Origin: Holacanthus passer
Lineage: Eukaryota > Chordata > Actinopteri > Pomacanthidae
Assembly: GCA_025331565.1 (NCBI GenBank)
Contig: JAFREQ010000035.1
Span: forward strand, 3,410,001-3,474,000
Direction: 5' to 3'
DNA: 64,000 nt
Shown: one piece after another, positions 25,101 to 34,195 of the stretch
Position numbering within the stretch: position 1 is the first letter of the stretch
Layout: every line of letters begins with the position of its first letter
Made by a program: the position numbers and the translations under genes
Notes under the pieces: generated by a model
The model's database searches: none
What the model saw: only the letters and a program-made list of their open reading frames with translations
Told to the model about the DNA's origin: nothing

Positions 25101-28100
25101 ATGACCCCTTTGAGGCAATTTTCCTCGGTATAAGTTTTTGTCTTGAGGAGGGTAAAGACCTCAGAGAGAGTGGTGGAATAGCAAAGCAACTATTTTGCAT
25201 TGAGTTCACCAGAAATTATTGCATCAACAGTGATAGAGTGGATATATTTGTTTTATCTTCTGCGGATCATCTTTTAATTTCAGCCGTTTCTCTCCCTGTT
25301 ACAGAAACAGCAACAGAACCAGTCATTCCCATTACGACTAACGCTCCTCATCAGATGCCTCTGTTGATGCAGCTGTACACCTCCCCAGACTACCGCTCAC
25401 CCCTGGACCCCAACACCAAGGTGCAGAGTGACAAGAGAATTTATGCCGAGGTAAGAAATCATTCACCCTCTGAGCTGTTTGTCCTCTAACTCAAGTCCGG
25501 CTCAAAAAGCTAAATACACGCTGGATAATGTAGAACAGCAGTGAGGTGGTTTGTTGTTTACCTGCAGCAAAGCTATAACATTGGTCAGACTGTCCCAAAC
25601 ATTTCAAAATCACTTCCTGCACTGAGCTGATTTGACAGATCTTTGTGCTTTTTCCATTCTCTTGCACTTCATTTTTATCTCTTTGTTTCCTGCAGATTTC
25701 AGGGCACACTTTCGGGGATATTGTCTTGACCATCAAGGTGATCAGCTGCTTCGTGCGCTCCAAGGGCTCGTGCCCAGTAGTGAAAGAGCTGCCCTTCATA
25801 CCAGAGGCCTGCTCCTTAAATTCTTGTCCCAACAGCACCCGGCTCAGCTTCTCCTTAGATCAGCTGCAAGAGCTGACGTCCACCACATGGGACCTCGAAT
25901 GCTCCGTCAAACTTTGCTACAGTGAGGTAAGAGTTTGTTTTAGGTAGCACTTGAAGTAAACCATGTCAAATGAGAGTAACAAACTTATGAGGTTGTGACA
26001 TAGTGACCTTGAGGTTTTTCTTTCACCACCTCACTAGAAATGTGGCGATGGAGGAAGAGTAAAGAGGAACCTGGAGGTTACCCAGCCATGTCTGCAACCA
26101 CCAAGTGAGTTCAGTTTAAACTCCAAAATATGGATCATTGAACTTTTATGAGTCCACTTCAGATGCTACAGTGTTTTCATATTCTTTATCATTAGTCTTT
26201 TCACATACTCGCCAGTATTGTTATGATCTTCTCTCATACAGTGCTCTTGTCTTCACTTTTAAATAAAACAAATGATTTCTACTCAGAATTCTTGTAGTGT
26301 CTACACACAAATCCCAATTTGTTGTTAGGCGACCAGGCCCCAGTCTATTGATTTTGCTGATTTTCTCTTCTTTCTTTCTTCTTTTCCTTCTCTAACTTAC
26401 TTACTAAAACTGACATCCCAGAAAGAAAGAGAAACAACAGAAAACTTTCGCAAAGCGGTCGAATACAACATGAAATTTCAGCTGCTATACAGAAACGTGT
26501 GCGGCACTAAGTGTGTGATGCTTTTGTCAGTTTCCTCTTGATCCTGATCTTGTGATTTATTACTATTAAAAAAGCAAACAAACAAAAAAAGACATTATTT
26601 CACACCAATGAGCTCCTTACTATGAAGATGAATGTTTCATATTTAATTCTCTAACAAGAAACTCTGTGAACTCTCAGAAGCTTTTAAATTGTGGAACTTT
26701 TAAATTTCCTTTTTCGCCCTGGGGACTTAATTGCTAGTCTGGTGCTCGGCCAGTGAATTGCCGCTTGCTGCTATAATTTTCATTCCTATTGTTGCTCTCA
26801 GTGCACAACAAGTGCTGCGCGGGCGGTTGTCATAGCAGTGAACTCAGGATATGCAGTGAAGCCAGTAAAGGGTTGCGGGGCAGGGCCTCGTCCTTTAGGA
26901 AGGTCTGCAGGCTGACCTTGTGGCCACAATCAGAAGTAATGGCCCTCAGGGGAGGGGGGCGAAGTCCTTTGTGTTTCCAATGGGGTCTGACTACGTACGC
27001 TGTCCAAACAAAGCCACTGGGCCTGGTGCTATTGTCAGACCGTTCGACAGAGTTGGCTCGAACAAGGAAAGATGTCTTTCCTCAAAGACAGGACAGTCTC
27101 CAGATGATTCATCTCCAGGAAAAATCTAATGATTCAATTTGTGGCTAAAAAGACACCAGGAAGTAGATGTTGATTAAATAAAGGAACACCTGGAGTTTGT
27201 CAGACTTCTTTTGTAAAACTGATAGCAGATTTGTTTATTCCTTAAGCTTCCTTTATCCTCCATTTCCTTCTAGAGGAGAAAGATAAAGGTTGGTATGTAT
27301 GTGTTGGAGAAGCTGACTGAACTACTCATCCATGCTTTCCTGTGTCCTGTTTGTCCTCTTCTTTGCTGTTTTGCTTTAACTTACGTAATTAGAAATGTTT
27401 TTCTGGAGACTGGGACCTGCTGAAATAATGGAATAGAACTAGTAGTAAAAGAACAATGCCGGTTTGGTCGATCTGTTTATGTGGTGCCTTTCATTAGCCC
27501 AGTGTCAGAGATACAAGGGTTATATCAGCAGGATGAGCCGGCTGCAGTCTGTGCCGAGGCTTCGCTGGGCAGGGTCGAGCGCTCCGTTCAGCACTCATTC
27601 CTGTTTGGTAGTTTTCATACAGAGGGCTCCAGGGAGTCACAGCACAGGCCTGCTGTCTGTCTCGTCCTCTCCACCTGCACTGGAGCTTCTGCTTCCTGCT
27701 CCTGTTTACTCAGCTTTTGCTGTCAAAGCCTCGCTTATACAAACTAACACAGCAACTGATTACAGAAAAAAAAAGTCTCAAGAGAAAGCCTGCTCGAGTT
27801 GCTGTGATGTTTCTGGCCCATTCGGGGTCAAGGAATGTTCCTCTGTGGAAGATCAACAATGTGGGTTGGCTGCCTGCACTGCAGTCCGCCACAATGCCCA
27901 CAAGATGTCACTGTTTCAGTGCTCTGGGTCATAGTTGATTCAGTTCATATTTGGTTTAATCAAATCTCAGCATGATAGCATTTAATGTCATTTTAATTTT
28001 AAATAAAAATTTAAGAATTATGGAGTCACATATAGAAAATCATGATCTGCACTTTTCTAATGTCCATGCAGTTAAGTTGAAATATTGTATGTTCTGATAT

Positions 28101-30410
28101 CAAGTTCATCCAGAGGCAGTTGCACCACACACAATTATTCAAATACACATGATGCACAGAGTGGTGGCAAGTTTCTACAAAACAAACCCGCTGTCTTCTG
28201 TCCTTCATGTCCTCTCTTTAATGTACTTCAGGAAAGGGGAGCTGTAATGTAAGAAGTCCAGTATAGTTCTTAGCCTAGCACATTCCACCAGGAGGCAAGA
28301 GGCAGCAGAGGCAGGTGAGAGAAACTCGTGCAAAGGTGATGATTAGTTTCTTCCAAATGTTCTGGTTACTTGTGGGAGGATCTCTACGGGTAGCAGGCGG
28401 AGGGGAGAAGGAAAAGCATGTGAAGAAGCATGTGTTTGCACACTGTTTTCCTTGATTGGCAACACATAGACGCACACACTGGCTGTGTCTGGACACAGTT
28501 TGGTCAGACGTACTGAAAAGGTCAAACATCACATTTATGACTTTCCAAACTCCCAAACTGCTTTCTCTATCAAAATGATTTAAAAGCTGATTCTTGCTGG
28601 AACATTTTAAATAAGTTTTTCAAGGATTTAATAACAGCTGGCATGTTCTTCCAGCTTGAAAATTGCAAGCAGAGATCAATAACTGCCCAGTGAGTGGTTA
28701 GTTTGTACAATCAGATGTTGGAGTTTAAGGTGGTGTCTGAGTGAAGGGGAAAACTGTCAGTGATCTATTGTACACCCTTCTCGAAATGACGTCTCTCTCA
28801 AGGTAATCCTTTCGCGGCCTTGCCGGACCACAATGAGCGAAGCAAAGCTGTGGGATGGCCTTGCCAGGCTAGTACAGTATGTCTCTGCCACAGCCCTGTA
28901 TGTCAGAGGCTTGAGCGAGTTTTACTGTTTGCCTGTTCTCTTACTCTTTCAGAGCTGAATTGAAGGGAAATGATATTTTATTGCTGCTGGCTCAGGGTTT
29001 TATGTTTTCTATTAAGTTTGTTAGTGGCGAAGCACGTCGTGCGGGGCAGGTCAGCACACAGCTCGCCCAAAGAACCTCACCGATGCCAGACTTGATTGTA
29101 AATTGAAATTTGTATCATTAAATTAGAACAGAGGAAACGACGGAGCACAAATTTCATTTTTTATTCCAGTTAGGCTGAGGTCTAACCCTGCAAAAGTAAT
29201 GACTGTTTATTTATTGCATGGACTTTGCTTGCATTGTCACTGTAATTCAAAGGCGAAAGCTGGGAGGAATATTATTAAAGGACCATACTGTAGATTTTAC
29301 AAATTGCATATATTTTACATTACTGCTTGTCATTTTGTAATCTATACTGCACCATCAACCTTTAAAATGACCTCTGAGATAGCTGTTGGTTTGTGCCCAG
29401 ATGAAAATCAACTAGTAGAGATTCAAAACCTTTTTTTTTTTTTGGTCAAAATTTATTGCCATTACAAGGTTATGCAGTTGAAAGCAGGATTTTCTTTAAA
29501 AAGCACCTTTATTGTTGAAACTCTTACATCTTGAATTCACTGGGTTTTTTTGCCTGAAAACAAAGCATTCACAAGACACACAGTACAATTACTGTTCGGG
29601 TGTTCTGTTAAACTGCAAGATAATTTGCTTCTGGCAACCAGTACTTGTTTACTAGGGTTCTCTGGAGAAATCAGCCAATCGGATCAGAGCCAAATCTTGA
29701 ACTTTTTGCTGTTACCCAAGCGAAGCATATTCAGTTCTATACAGCATCTCTGCAAAATATTTGCCATATATACCAATATACCATAATATCTCACCAGTGT
29801 TGCATCAACAACTTGTTTCATTGTGACTCACCAGAACATTTCAAGTGCCTGCAAATGTGTTTTCATACTGTGTTGGCATGAATAGTAACCATCAGTTTTG
29901 ACTTTGACTGTTGTTTAAATGAAGCTTGCATACATTGTTTTTTTCATGTATATGTTTCAGCCCCACCGTGCTTTGATTTTGGCCTACCTGGTGTTCTGGG
30001 CATTGCATTTGGAGGGTTCCTGATTGGAGTATTACTTATTGGAGCGCTGTGGTTTATCAAAATTAAAACAGGTAAATGCATGACTCTGGTTGACTTAAGA
30101 GCTGAATTGATGTTTGTCTGGATTTGAAATTGTCATGTTCTGCTTTATTCAGGATACCCAACTGGGCTGGACATTAGCTCAACTGCAGCAAATCTTCCTG
30201 GTATGGAACTTTTCTTATTTTTGCATTGGTTCGTTTTCTTCTATTTTCTTACTTTCATCTCACTGGCTTCTCTCTCGTGTTTCTTCAGGATGTCCCTGCT
30301 CAGGAGCAAAACGACAACCTGTTTCCACCAACCCTTCCCCCTCCGAGAACAGCAGCGCCAACGCTAGCATTGGAAGCACCCAGAGCACACCGACCAGCAG
30401 CATGGCATGA
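10044..30410 (+). CDS. eng: Endoglin (TGF-beta/BMP co-receptor), 12 exons, 5' incomplete
   Basis: Type I membrane co-receptor of the endoglin/betaglycan family. Mammalian endoglin is a mainly endothelial surface dimer that binds BMP9/BMP10 through its orphan domain and presents them to ALK1. Exons join in matched phases as 10044-10186, 16487-16600, 20512-20689, 24054-24234, 24339-24441, 24675-24864, 25305-25450, 25696-25926, 26038-26104, 29961-30071, 30153-30200 and 30289-30410, giving 543 residues plus a missing signal-peptide exon. Order: orphan region 1-300, ZP-C-like module 320-430, membrane span 461-483, tail ending SSMA (PDZ ligand). Endoglin is favoured over betaglycan by the LPGVLGIAFGGFLIG membrane segment, the SSMA end, the short length and the intron phases. 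Betaglycan-like traits remain (WARQKFGGVTSFT; canonical ZP-C end). ZP-N is not visible. Confidence 0.87.
14207..14224 (-). promoter_or_regulatory. CTCF-like binding motif
   Basis: The + strand reads CAGCGCCCCCTGTGGCCA. Its complement, TGGCCACAGGGGGCGCTG, is very close to the vertebrate CTCF consensus, including the GGGGGCGC core. The motif lies in eng intron 2 in minus orientation. Occupancy cannot be judged from sequence. Confidence 0.6.
14311..14330. repeat. (GT)n microsatellite
   Basis: Ten perfect GT units in intron 2, about 90 bases after the CTCF-like motif. Confidence 0.9.
16487..16600 (+). CDS. eng: eng exon 3: orphan domain
   Basis: 114 bp, phase 0 to phase 0 (CTCTCAG|GATGCC to TTTAT|GTGAGT). 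It encodes residues 48-85, including MHLILSSPEKAYGVYNI. This aligns with the beta-strand segment around VLLVLSVNSSVFLHL in human endoglin, and more closely with the corresponding betaglycan strand ending in VVFLLNSPHPLVW. Exon length and phase fit human exon 3 (141 bp, phase 0). Confidence 0.85.
16601..20511 (+). other. eng: eng intron 3
   Basis: A 3.9-kb intron. It holds a 19-base T run at 19204-19222 and no supported exon. The open frames at 18408-18686 (both strands) and 19084-19365 lack domain resemblance; the latter is inflated by the T run, which reads as poly-Phe. Confidence 0.8.
20512..20689 (+). CDS. eng: eng exon 4: orphan domain, WA..G..TSFT motif
   Basis: 178 bp, phase 0 to phase 1 (CTTTGCAG|GTAAAG to AATG|GTGAGA). 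It encodes residues 86-144, with LVEWARQKFGGVTSFTTI at about 115-132. Human endoglin has ILEWAAERGPITSAAEL here and betaglycan has LLNWARKEYGAVTSFTEL, so this motif is closer to betaglycan. NDS (88-90) and, across the junction, NGT (144-146) are possible N-glycosylation sites. Confidence 0.9.
20690..24053 (+). other. eng: eng intron 4
   Basis: A 3.4-kb intron without supported exons. It ends at TGTGGTTTTACAG (24053). No strong repeat family was recognised. Confidence 0.8.
24054..24234 (+). CDS. eng: eng exon 5: orphan domain
   Basis: 181 bp, phase 1 to phase 2 (TTTACAG|GAACC to ATTTG|GTAAAC), the same phases as human exon 5. It covers residues 145-205: C153, then KSCSPQQQ and AELHIINIPENANIC. 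The last matches human AHILRVLPGHSAG and betaglycan EVHIIELITPNSN. C205 is split across the following 104-bp intron. Confidence 0.9.
24339..24441 (+). CDS. eng: eng exon 6: orphan domain
   Basis: 103 bp, phase 2 to phase 0 (TATTGCAG|CAATG to TTTGGA|GTAAGT), as in human exon 6. Residues 206-239 include VSLRVD and VFLRGPQGTTWTFL, which aligns with human endoglin LILQGPPYVSWLID. An NVS sequon lies at 206-208. Confidence 0.9.
24675..24864 (+). CDS. eng: eng exon 7: end of orphan domain
   Basis: 190 bp, phase 0 to phase 1 (TTCTACAG|TCTAAC to GCAG|GTAAGA), as in human exon 7. Residues 240-302 contain LNHFKATTFTSYTEL and MILLVLRKKE, the second WA..TSYT-like repeat of the orphan region. The W and A of that repeat are replaced in this protein. 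A sequon NDS lies near 258. Confidence 0.88.
24865..25304 (+). other. eng: eng intron 7, site where ZP-N exons would be expected
   Basis: Only 440 bp separate the last orphan exon from the ZP-C exon. Human endoglin has most of its ZP-N coding sequence, spread over parts of exons 8-10, at this point. An open frame starting at 25082 runs into exon 8, but it has no upstream 3' splice site and no ZP-N cysteine pattern. Retention of the intron would end the frame at a TAA at about 24903-24905. Confidence 0.75.
25305..25450 (+). CDS. eng: eng exon 8: linker and start of ZP-C
   Basis: 146 bp, phase 1 to phase 0 (CCTGTTACAG|AAACAG to GCCGAG|GTAAGA). A Thr/Pro-rich linker (TATEPVIPITTNAP, about 304-317) leads into LLMQLYTSPDYRSPL, which matches human FQLGLYLSPHFLQA at the start of ZP-C. 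A second in-frame 3' splice site lies 21 bp upstream (ATTTCAG at 25283) and would add seven residues; sequence alone does not decide between them. Confidence 0.85.
25696..25926 (+). CDS. eng: eng exon 9: ZP-C core
   Basis: 231 bp, phase 0 to 0 (TCCTGCAG|ATTTC to AGTGAG|GTAAGA). Residues 352-428 include VISCFVRSKGSC, EACSLNSC, a sequon NST, RLSFSLDQL and the closing motif LECSVKLCYSE. The C-x-V-x-L-C pair is the canonical ZP-C end seen in many ZP proteins and betaglycan (LQCELTLC). Human endoglin has only the first cysteine (LSCTVALRP). Confidence 0.9.
26038..26104 (+). CDS. eng: eng exon 10: juxtamembrane with RVKR site
   Basis: 67 bp, phase 0 to 1 (CCTCACTAG|AAATG to CCACCA|A|GTGAGT region; donor GT at 26105). 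Residues 429-450 read KCGDGGRVKRNLEVTQPC and so on. RVKR (435-438, bases 26056-26067) fits the furin R-X-K/R-R consensus at the position where polymerising ZP proteins carry their consensus furin cleavage site. The donor is ordinary (AA|GTGAGT). Confidence 0.85.
26105..29960 (+). other. eng: eng intron 10
   Basis: A 3.9-kb intron before the membrane-span exon. No supported exon; the 156-codon frame at 27464-27934 has no recognisable domain. It ends in TGTATATGTTTCAG. T-rich and A-rich runs occur, but no identified transposon. Confidence 0.8.
29961..30071 (+). CDS. eng: eng exon 11: transmembrane segment
   Basis: 111 bp, phase 1 to 1 (TTTCAG|CCCCACC to ACAG|GTAAAT). Its length equals the human endoglin membrane exon (111 bp). 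Residues 452-487: PPCFDFGLPG, then the span VLGIAFGGFLIGVLLIGALW, then FIKIKT. Human endoglin has [23 protein letters not shown]. C454, just outside the membrane, could serve in dimer formation by disulfide, by analogy with juxtamembrane cysteines of the family. Confidence 0.95.
30153..30200 (+). CDS. eng: eng exon 12: 48-bp cytoplasmic microexon
   Basis: 48 bp, phase 1 to 1 (TTTATTCAG|GATAC to CTTCCTG|GTATGG), flanked by introns of only 81 and 88 bp. It encodes 16 residues including YPTGLDISSTAANLP. Human endoglin has no separate exon here. Because its length is a multiple of three and both phases are 1, skipping it would keep the reading frame, so it may be a cassette exon. Confidence 0.8.
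30289..30410 (+). CDS. eng: eng last coding exon: Ser/Thr-rich tail, PDZ ligand
   Basis: Entered in phase 1 (TTTCTTCAG|GATGT), stop TGA at 30408-30410. Encodes 39 residues ending SIGSTQSTPTSSMA, almost identical to the human endoglin end (SIGSTQSTPCSTSSMA). The upstream SENSSANA resembles betaglycan SENSSAAH. The tail Ser/Thr cluster is phosphorylated by type I/II receptors in mammals, and the C-terminal residues bind PDZ proteins such as GIPC. A cysteine pair (CPC) at the exon start is unusual and might be acylated. Confidence 0.95.
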
Positions 30411-33130
30411 GATTATGGTAATCTCCACCACCAGCAGGGCCACCACCTCCCTTCAATGTCACCTATACGGGTTTTGTGCTCTTGTCTTCTTTAGTGATGC
30501 TTAAAAAGCATTTCTCCCTTCCCCGCCCCCTTCGAATTCTCATTAAAAAGCACAGCCCACGTCTTTGACACACAAAGCCTGAAATGGATGTGATCTGGGA
30601 GTTTGTAATGGTGGAGGAGGGTTGGGGCGCTGGGTGACGGATAACAGAAGTCTAATCAATGGCTTCTGACGCTCACCTCTGCAGCCTCTCTGTAAAGTCA
30701 AGCTCCTAGACAGGAAGTTAAAGAGGGCAAGAGAAAAAAAAAATTGGCTCCCAGCGACAGGAAAAACAAACCATATCCCCCAAGAGCTAACAGGAAATTC
30801 ACTGCATTCCTTTCAATGAATTGTGCTTGCGTGATGGCAGCACAATAATAGTTAGACAGGAGACAAACCAGTCAAAAGACTGACTTTGAAAAACAGATGA
30901 AAAGCTGTTTTGCATTCACATCTGAGCTACAAAAATACGAAGGGCTTTTTTGGCTCGGCCAGTCCAAAAAGTTCTCGACAACACCTCGGGGGTCTGAAAA
31001 GCTCAACACGTTCAGATCTCAAACAAGTCAATGAAATAATCACCTCGAGGGGTATTTGTCTTAATTGGAGTTCGAGGTCAATGATTAACACCTACCTCCT
31101 ATTATTTCGAAGTCTGGAGCTAAGTTGAAACTTAACACTAGATTTCTCTGGTGAATTGATTTTATTTTCTGCCTTTTTCAATTTTTCTTTTATTCTGTGT
31201 GTCACTTGTGGATCATTTTGAAACAAAGGTGCCATTTTAATGCTATCCGATACCTTCATCACGGCCTTCACGTCAAAGTTTTCCCCAGAGAAATACACAT
31301 GATTTCCTAATAACTCAACAAAAGCAATCCTAAATCATTTTTATGGCCCAAAGGTAGCAATAAATTATAAACCATTAATTTAAAAAAGTGATTTCATTTA
31401 TGCGAGCTCAGAAGTAATCACTCTTGTAATGTACAGTACGGCATGTAGAGATACATGGCTGCATTCAGAGCTGAGTAATGTGCCCCTAATGAGGAGTAAG
31501 AGCCCGAGCTCTGCACATCAGTTTTCAGACTTATATATGGAAGCGAGCAGCACTCATACAGCTACGCCCACAGGGTGGAGTTTCCCCAAAATAGTCTGTC
31601 TGGAGGTGGAATTCCAGTACTTTTCCTCTGCACAATGTTCATTTTTGCCAGAATCTCTAATAAGCCCATCACCACTACACTACACGTTTTCACCGTAAAC
31701 TTGATGCCTGTGATAACACACACAAACACATACAAAGATAAAGACTTTTATAAATTGCATTAAAGTGTTTCCAGGCCAGTTTAATCATCACCCCATAGAC
31801 ATAGAGGGAGCTATTTATGGAACTGTTCCTCTTCTTGTGTTTTAAGATTGACGTTATGCAAATATAAACTGTCCCACCTGATTGCTCATATTCAATGTCT
31901 TTTCATTCAACATGAAGCCAGGCACTAATGTTCTGCTCCATCTTGCAATTGGAAAAGAATTTTTAAACCTCTAATGGATCCCTGCTACATCCTGAAGTGT
32001 CGCCACCTCAATGTGACCGAACTCCTAGAGACTTTCATTCCTTGTGTCGGGGAACTTTAGGTACAAGCAATAGGCTAAAATTACTAAAATTAAATTCACT
32101 TTTAAATATTATTTCTTGCACAGAAGAAAATAAAATCTGTGAGATTCAACACAAACAAAAAGGGCTAGAAAGCCAGACAACCAAACATTTCCAGGTGAAA
32201 GCTGGCAGAAAAAAAGCTCATACATGTGGACTCTTTATAGTCAATTTTGATATATCCAGGCATCGAAACTCAAAAGTTAAACACTTGCACTTTTCCCCAA
32301 CTTTTAAACGTCTGATTTAAGTTACCAGCTCTGAATACAGCCTGTTTGGACTCCATAGTATAATCAATGGTAATAGTATAAAACCACAATGTGTATGTGC
32401 TGTTTGCAATAGTCAATCAGTTGTGCTTTAACCCCATGAAGGCTGCTTTAAAAATTCATGACATGGCTAATGACATGGAAACTGTCATTTGAGAGAAACC
32501 TCCATGTGAAAATGGTGAACTTCTGCTCTCGACGTTGGACAGGCTGCATCAGCCACTGCAGTGCTAATGCTAGACAGAAGCTGCATACATGCATAATGGG
32601 GACTTTCATGATGGCTACAACTGTAGAGCGACGGTTGATCCGTGAACCCGCTGTTTTGTTTCGATGTACAGATGTAAATGTATTTTATATTTTTATTACC
32701 GCAAGTCTTGTGGTAAGCAATGTGTATCCACAGTACATAGCTTTAGCACCAGCATCAAAATTGTGACGTTAAAACCTGTCTTTATATATATTTGACACTG
32801 ATTTGCTTTTAGTGATGCATTTATATTCACATCCCGATAGTTACTCACCTTCTGATTTGGACTGTTAAAATAATTTATTCACCTTCAGACCTAATCATCG
32901 AAATCATTCCAGCTACCGCCTTTGTAAAATGTGTCCTCATTGTATGTGAGCCTATGTAGCTTATTACCCCTCTTCCACTCGGTGTGTTTGTTCATGTACG
33001 TTTTTCTGTGCATTCCTGATTTTCTTTGTGTATTTGTGTAGAGATAGAAAACAAAGAGGGCCAGTACAAATCGCCACTTGAGTATTTGTGCAATATGATG
33101 AGGTAAACTTGTATTTAATGTCTATATGTA

Positions 33131-33152
33131 TTTTTTTTTTTTTTTTTTTTTT
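33131..33152. repeat. Poly(T) run
   Basis: 22 T in the presumed eng 3' UTR. On the - strand it would read as a poly(A) tail, but no retroelement body is recognised beside it. Confidence 0.85.
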
Positions 33153-34167
33153 ACCATGTCTTTTTTTTGTAAGTGTTGTATGATATTCTGACTTTGAAAC
33201 ATTTTCTTAACCTGCTTTGTTCTTTTACTTAGAGAACTGGGACAATTCCTAATCAAGGCACTTATCAAATGCATAACATTTGTTTTGTATAGTAATCTTT
33301 GTTTGTTTATTCTCATATAGATTCGAGTTTCAATGACATCGTAGCCACAGACAGTACGTGTCACATCGCATGTCAGTGACAGTACATTTGGTTTGTTGGT
33401 TTTCCCCCTGTACGACATTTGCCCTAACCCAAAGATCCACCCTGCTGTCCAAAAACATGGCATATCTCTGCTGATACTGACATCCTGACATTGTATTGTC
33501 TGAATTTCTCACCACAGGGAAGCCTCCCACTTAAATATTCAACACTCACGAACTTGCCATTTGCAGGAAATGTTCACAATGAAAACAGCGAAAATGCGGC
33601 AGCGAACGAGAACATTTTTTTCCATTTAATTTTAGAAAATGGATCACAATATTAGATGTTTTTTTTTTCTTCTTCAAATGTCAGGTGTTCTGTACCTGAG
33701 TCGAACCAGCCCGTGAGCACCAGGTTCTGTCTGAGCGCTGACAGTAAAATCAGACAGGCTGTCAGTTAATTCCCTTGTTAACCCTGCAGATCCCTTCGTT
33801 ACCTCTGACAGCAACATCCTCCTCCTCATACACAGTTAACAAAATGTGTGTGTGTGTGTGCCTATACATGATATGTACTGTATGTGTGTGCGTCTGTGTG
33901 TAGGTGTACAATAGAAACTATGCCTACATTTGCGTGAGTGGATTCTTCCTCCTGCTTCTTAACTATGTCCAAATGCAGAATTTTTTTTTTACCAAAAAAT
34001 CTGAAGCCTTAACAACGTGTCAGAATGTCTGCTTTATAAAATGTTATTTCTGTGCTGGAGTGGGCAGCCTTTTACATTTAAAATGGGTCTATTTGTTGAG
34101 ACAGCACTCGACTGATGTAATTCTATGTTGTCTCTGAAGAACTATATGTTTTGTCTGAAATTATCTT

Positions 34168-34195
34168 AATAAAATAAATATGATGAATGTTTGTG
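34168..34195 (+). terminator. eng: Polyadenylation signals of eng
   Basis: Two overlapping AATAAA hexamers (34168-34173 and 34173-34178), followed within about 20 bases by TGTTTGTGTGTCTTTGTC, a typical GT/T-rich downstream element. This is the best poly(A) site after the stop codon. Confidence 0.7.

Larger units (their letters stand above)
30411..34195 (+). other. eng: eng 3' UTR (about 3.8 kb)
   Basis: The UTR is inferred from the TGA at 30410 to the first strong poly(A) signal pair followed by a GT-rich element. The region has no supported ORF and contains several ATTTA pentamers, a 22-base T run (33131-33152) and a short (TG)n tract near 33845. Other AATAAA hexamers occur inside it (near 31359 and 32149), so shorter isoforms are possible. 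The extent is inferred, not seen in a transcript. Confidence 0.6.

Noticed and set aside
25082..25489. 135-codon ORF that runs in frame into eng exon 8 and contains several cysteines
   Set aside because: A stop codon lies just upstream, there is no plausible 3' splice site inside it, and the cysteines do not follow the ZP-N pattern. The upstream half is intron 7.
27464..27934. 156-codon ORF in eng intron 10
   Set aside because: No domain, no splice context, and overlapping frames are open on both strands. Treated as a chance ORF.
10044..30410. Identity as betaglycan (tgfbr3) rather than endoglin
   Set aside because: The missing ZP-N, total length near 560 residues, LPGVLGIAFG membrane segment, SSMA C-terminus and exon phases fit endoglin better. 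Betaglycan-like motifs are noted as ancestral traits.
33695..33790. tRNA-like B box (GGTTCGACTC on the - strand)
   Set aside because: No matching A box or cloverleaf stems at the expected spacing, and it lies in the presumed eng 3' UTR.
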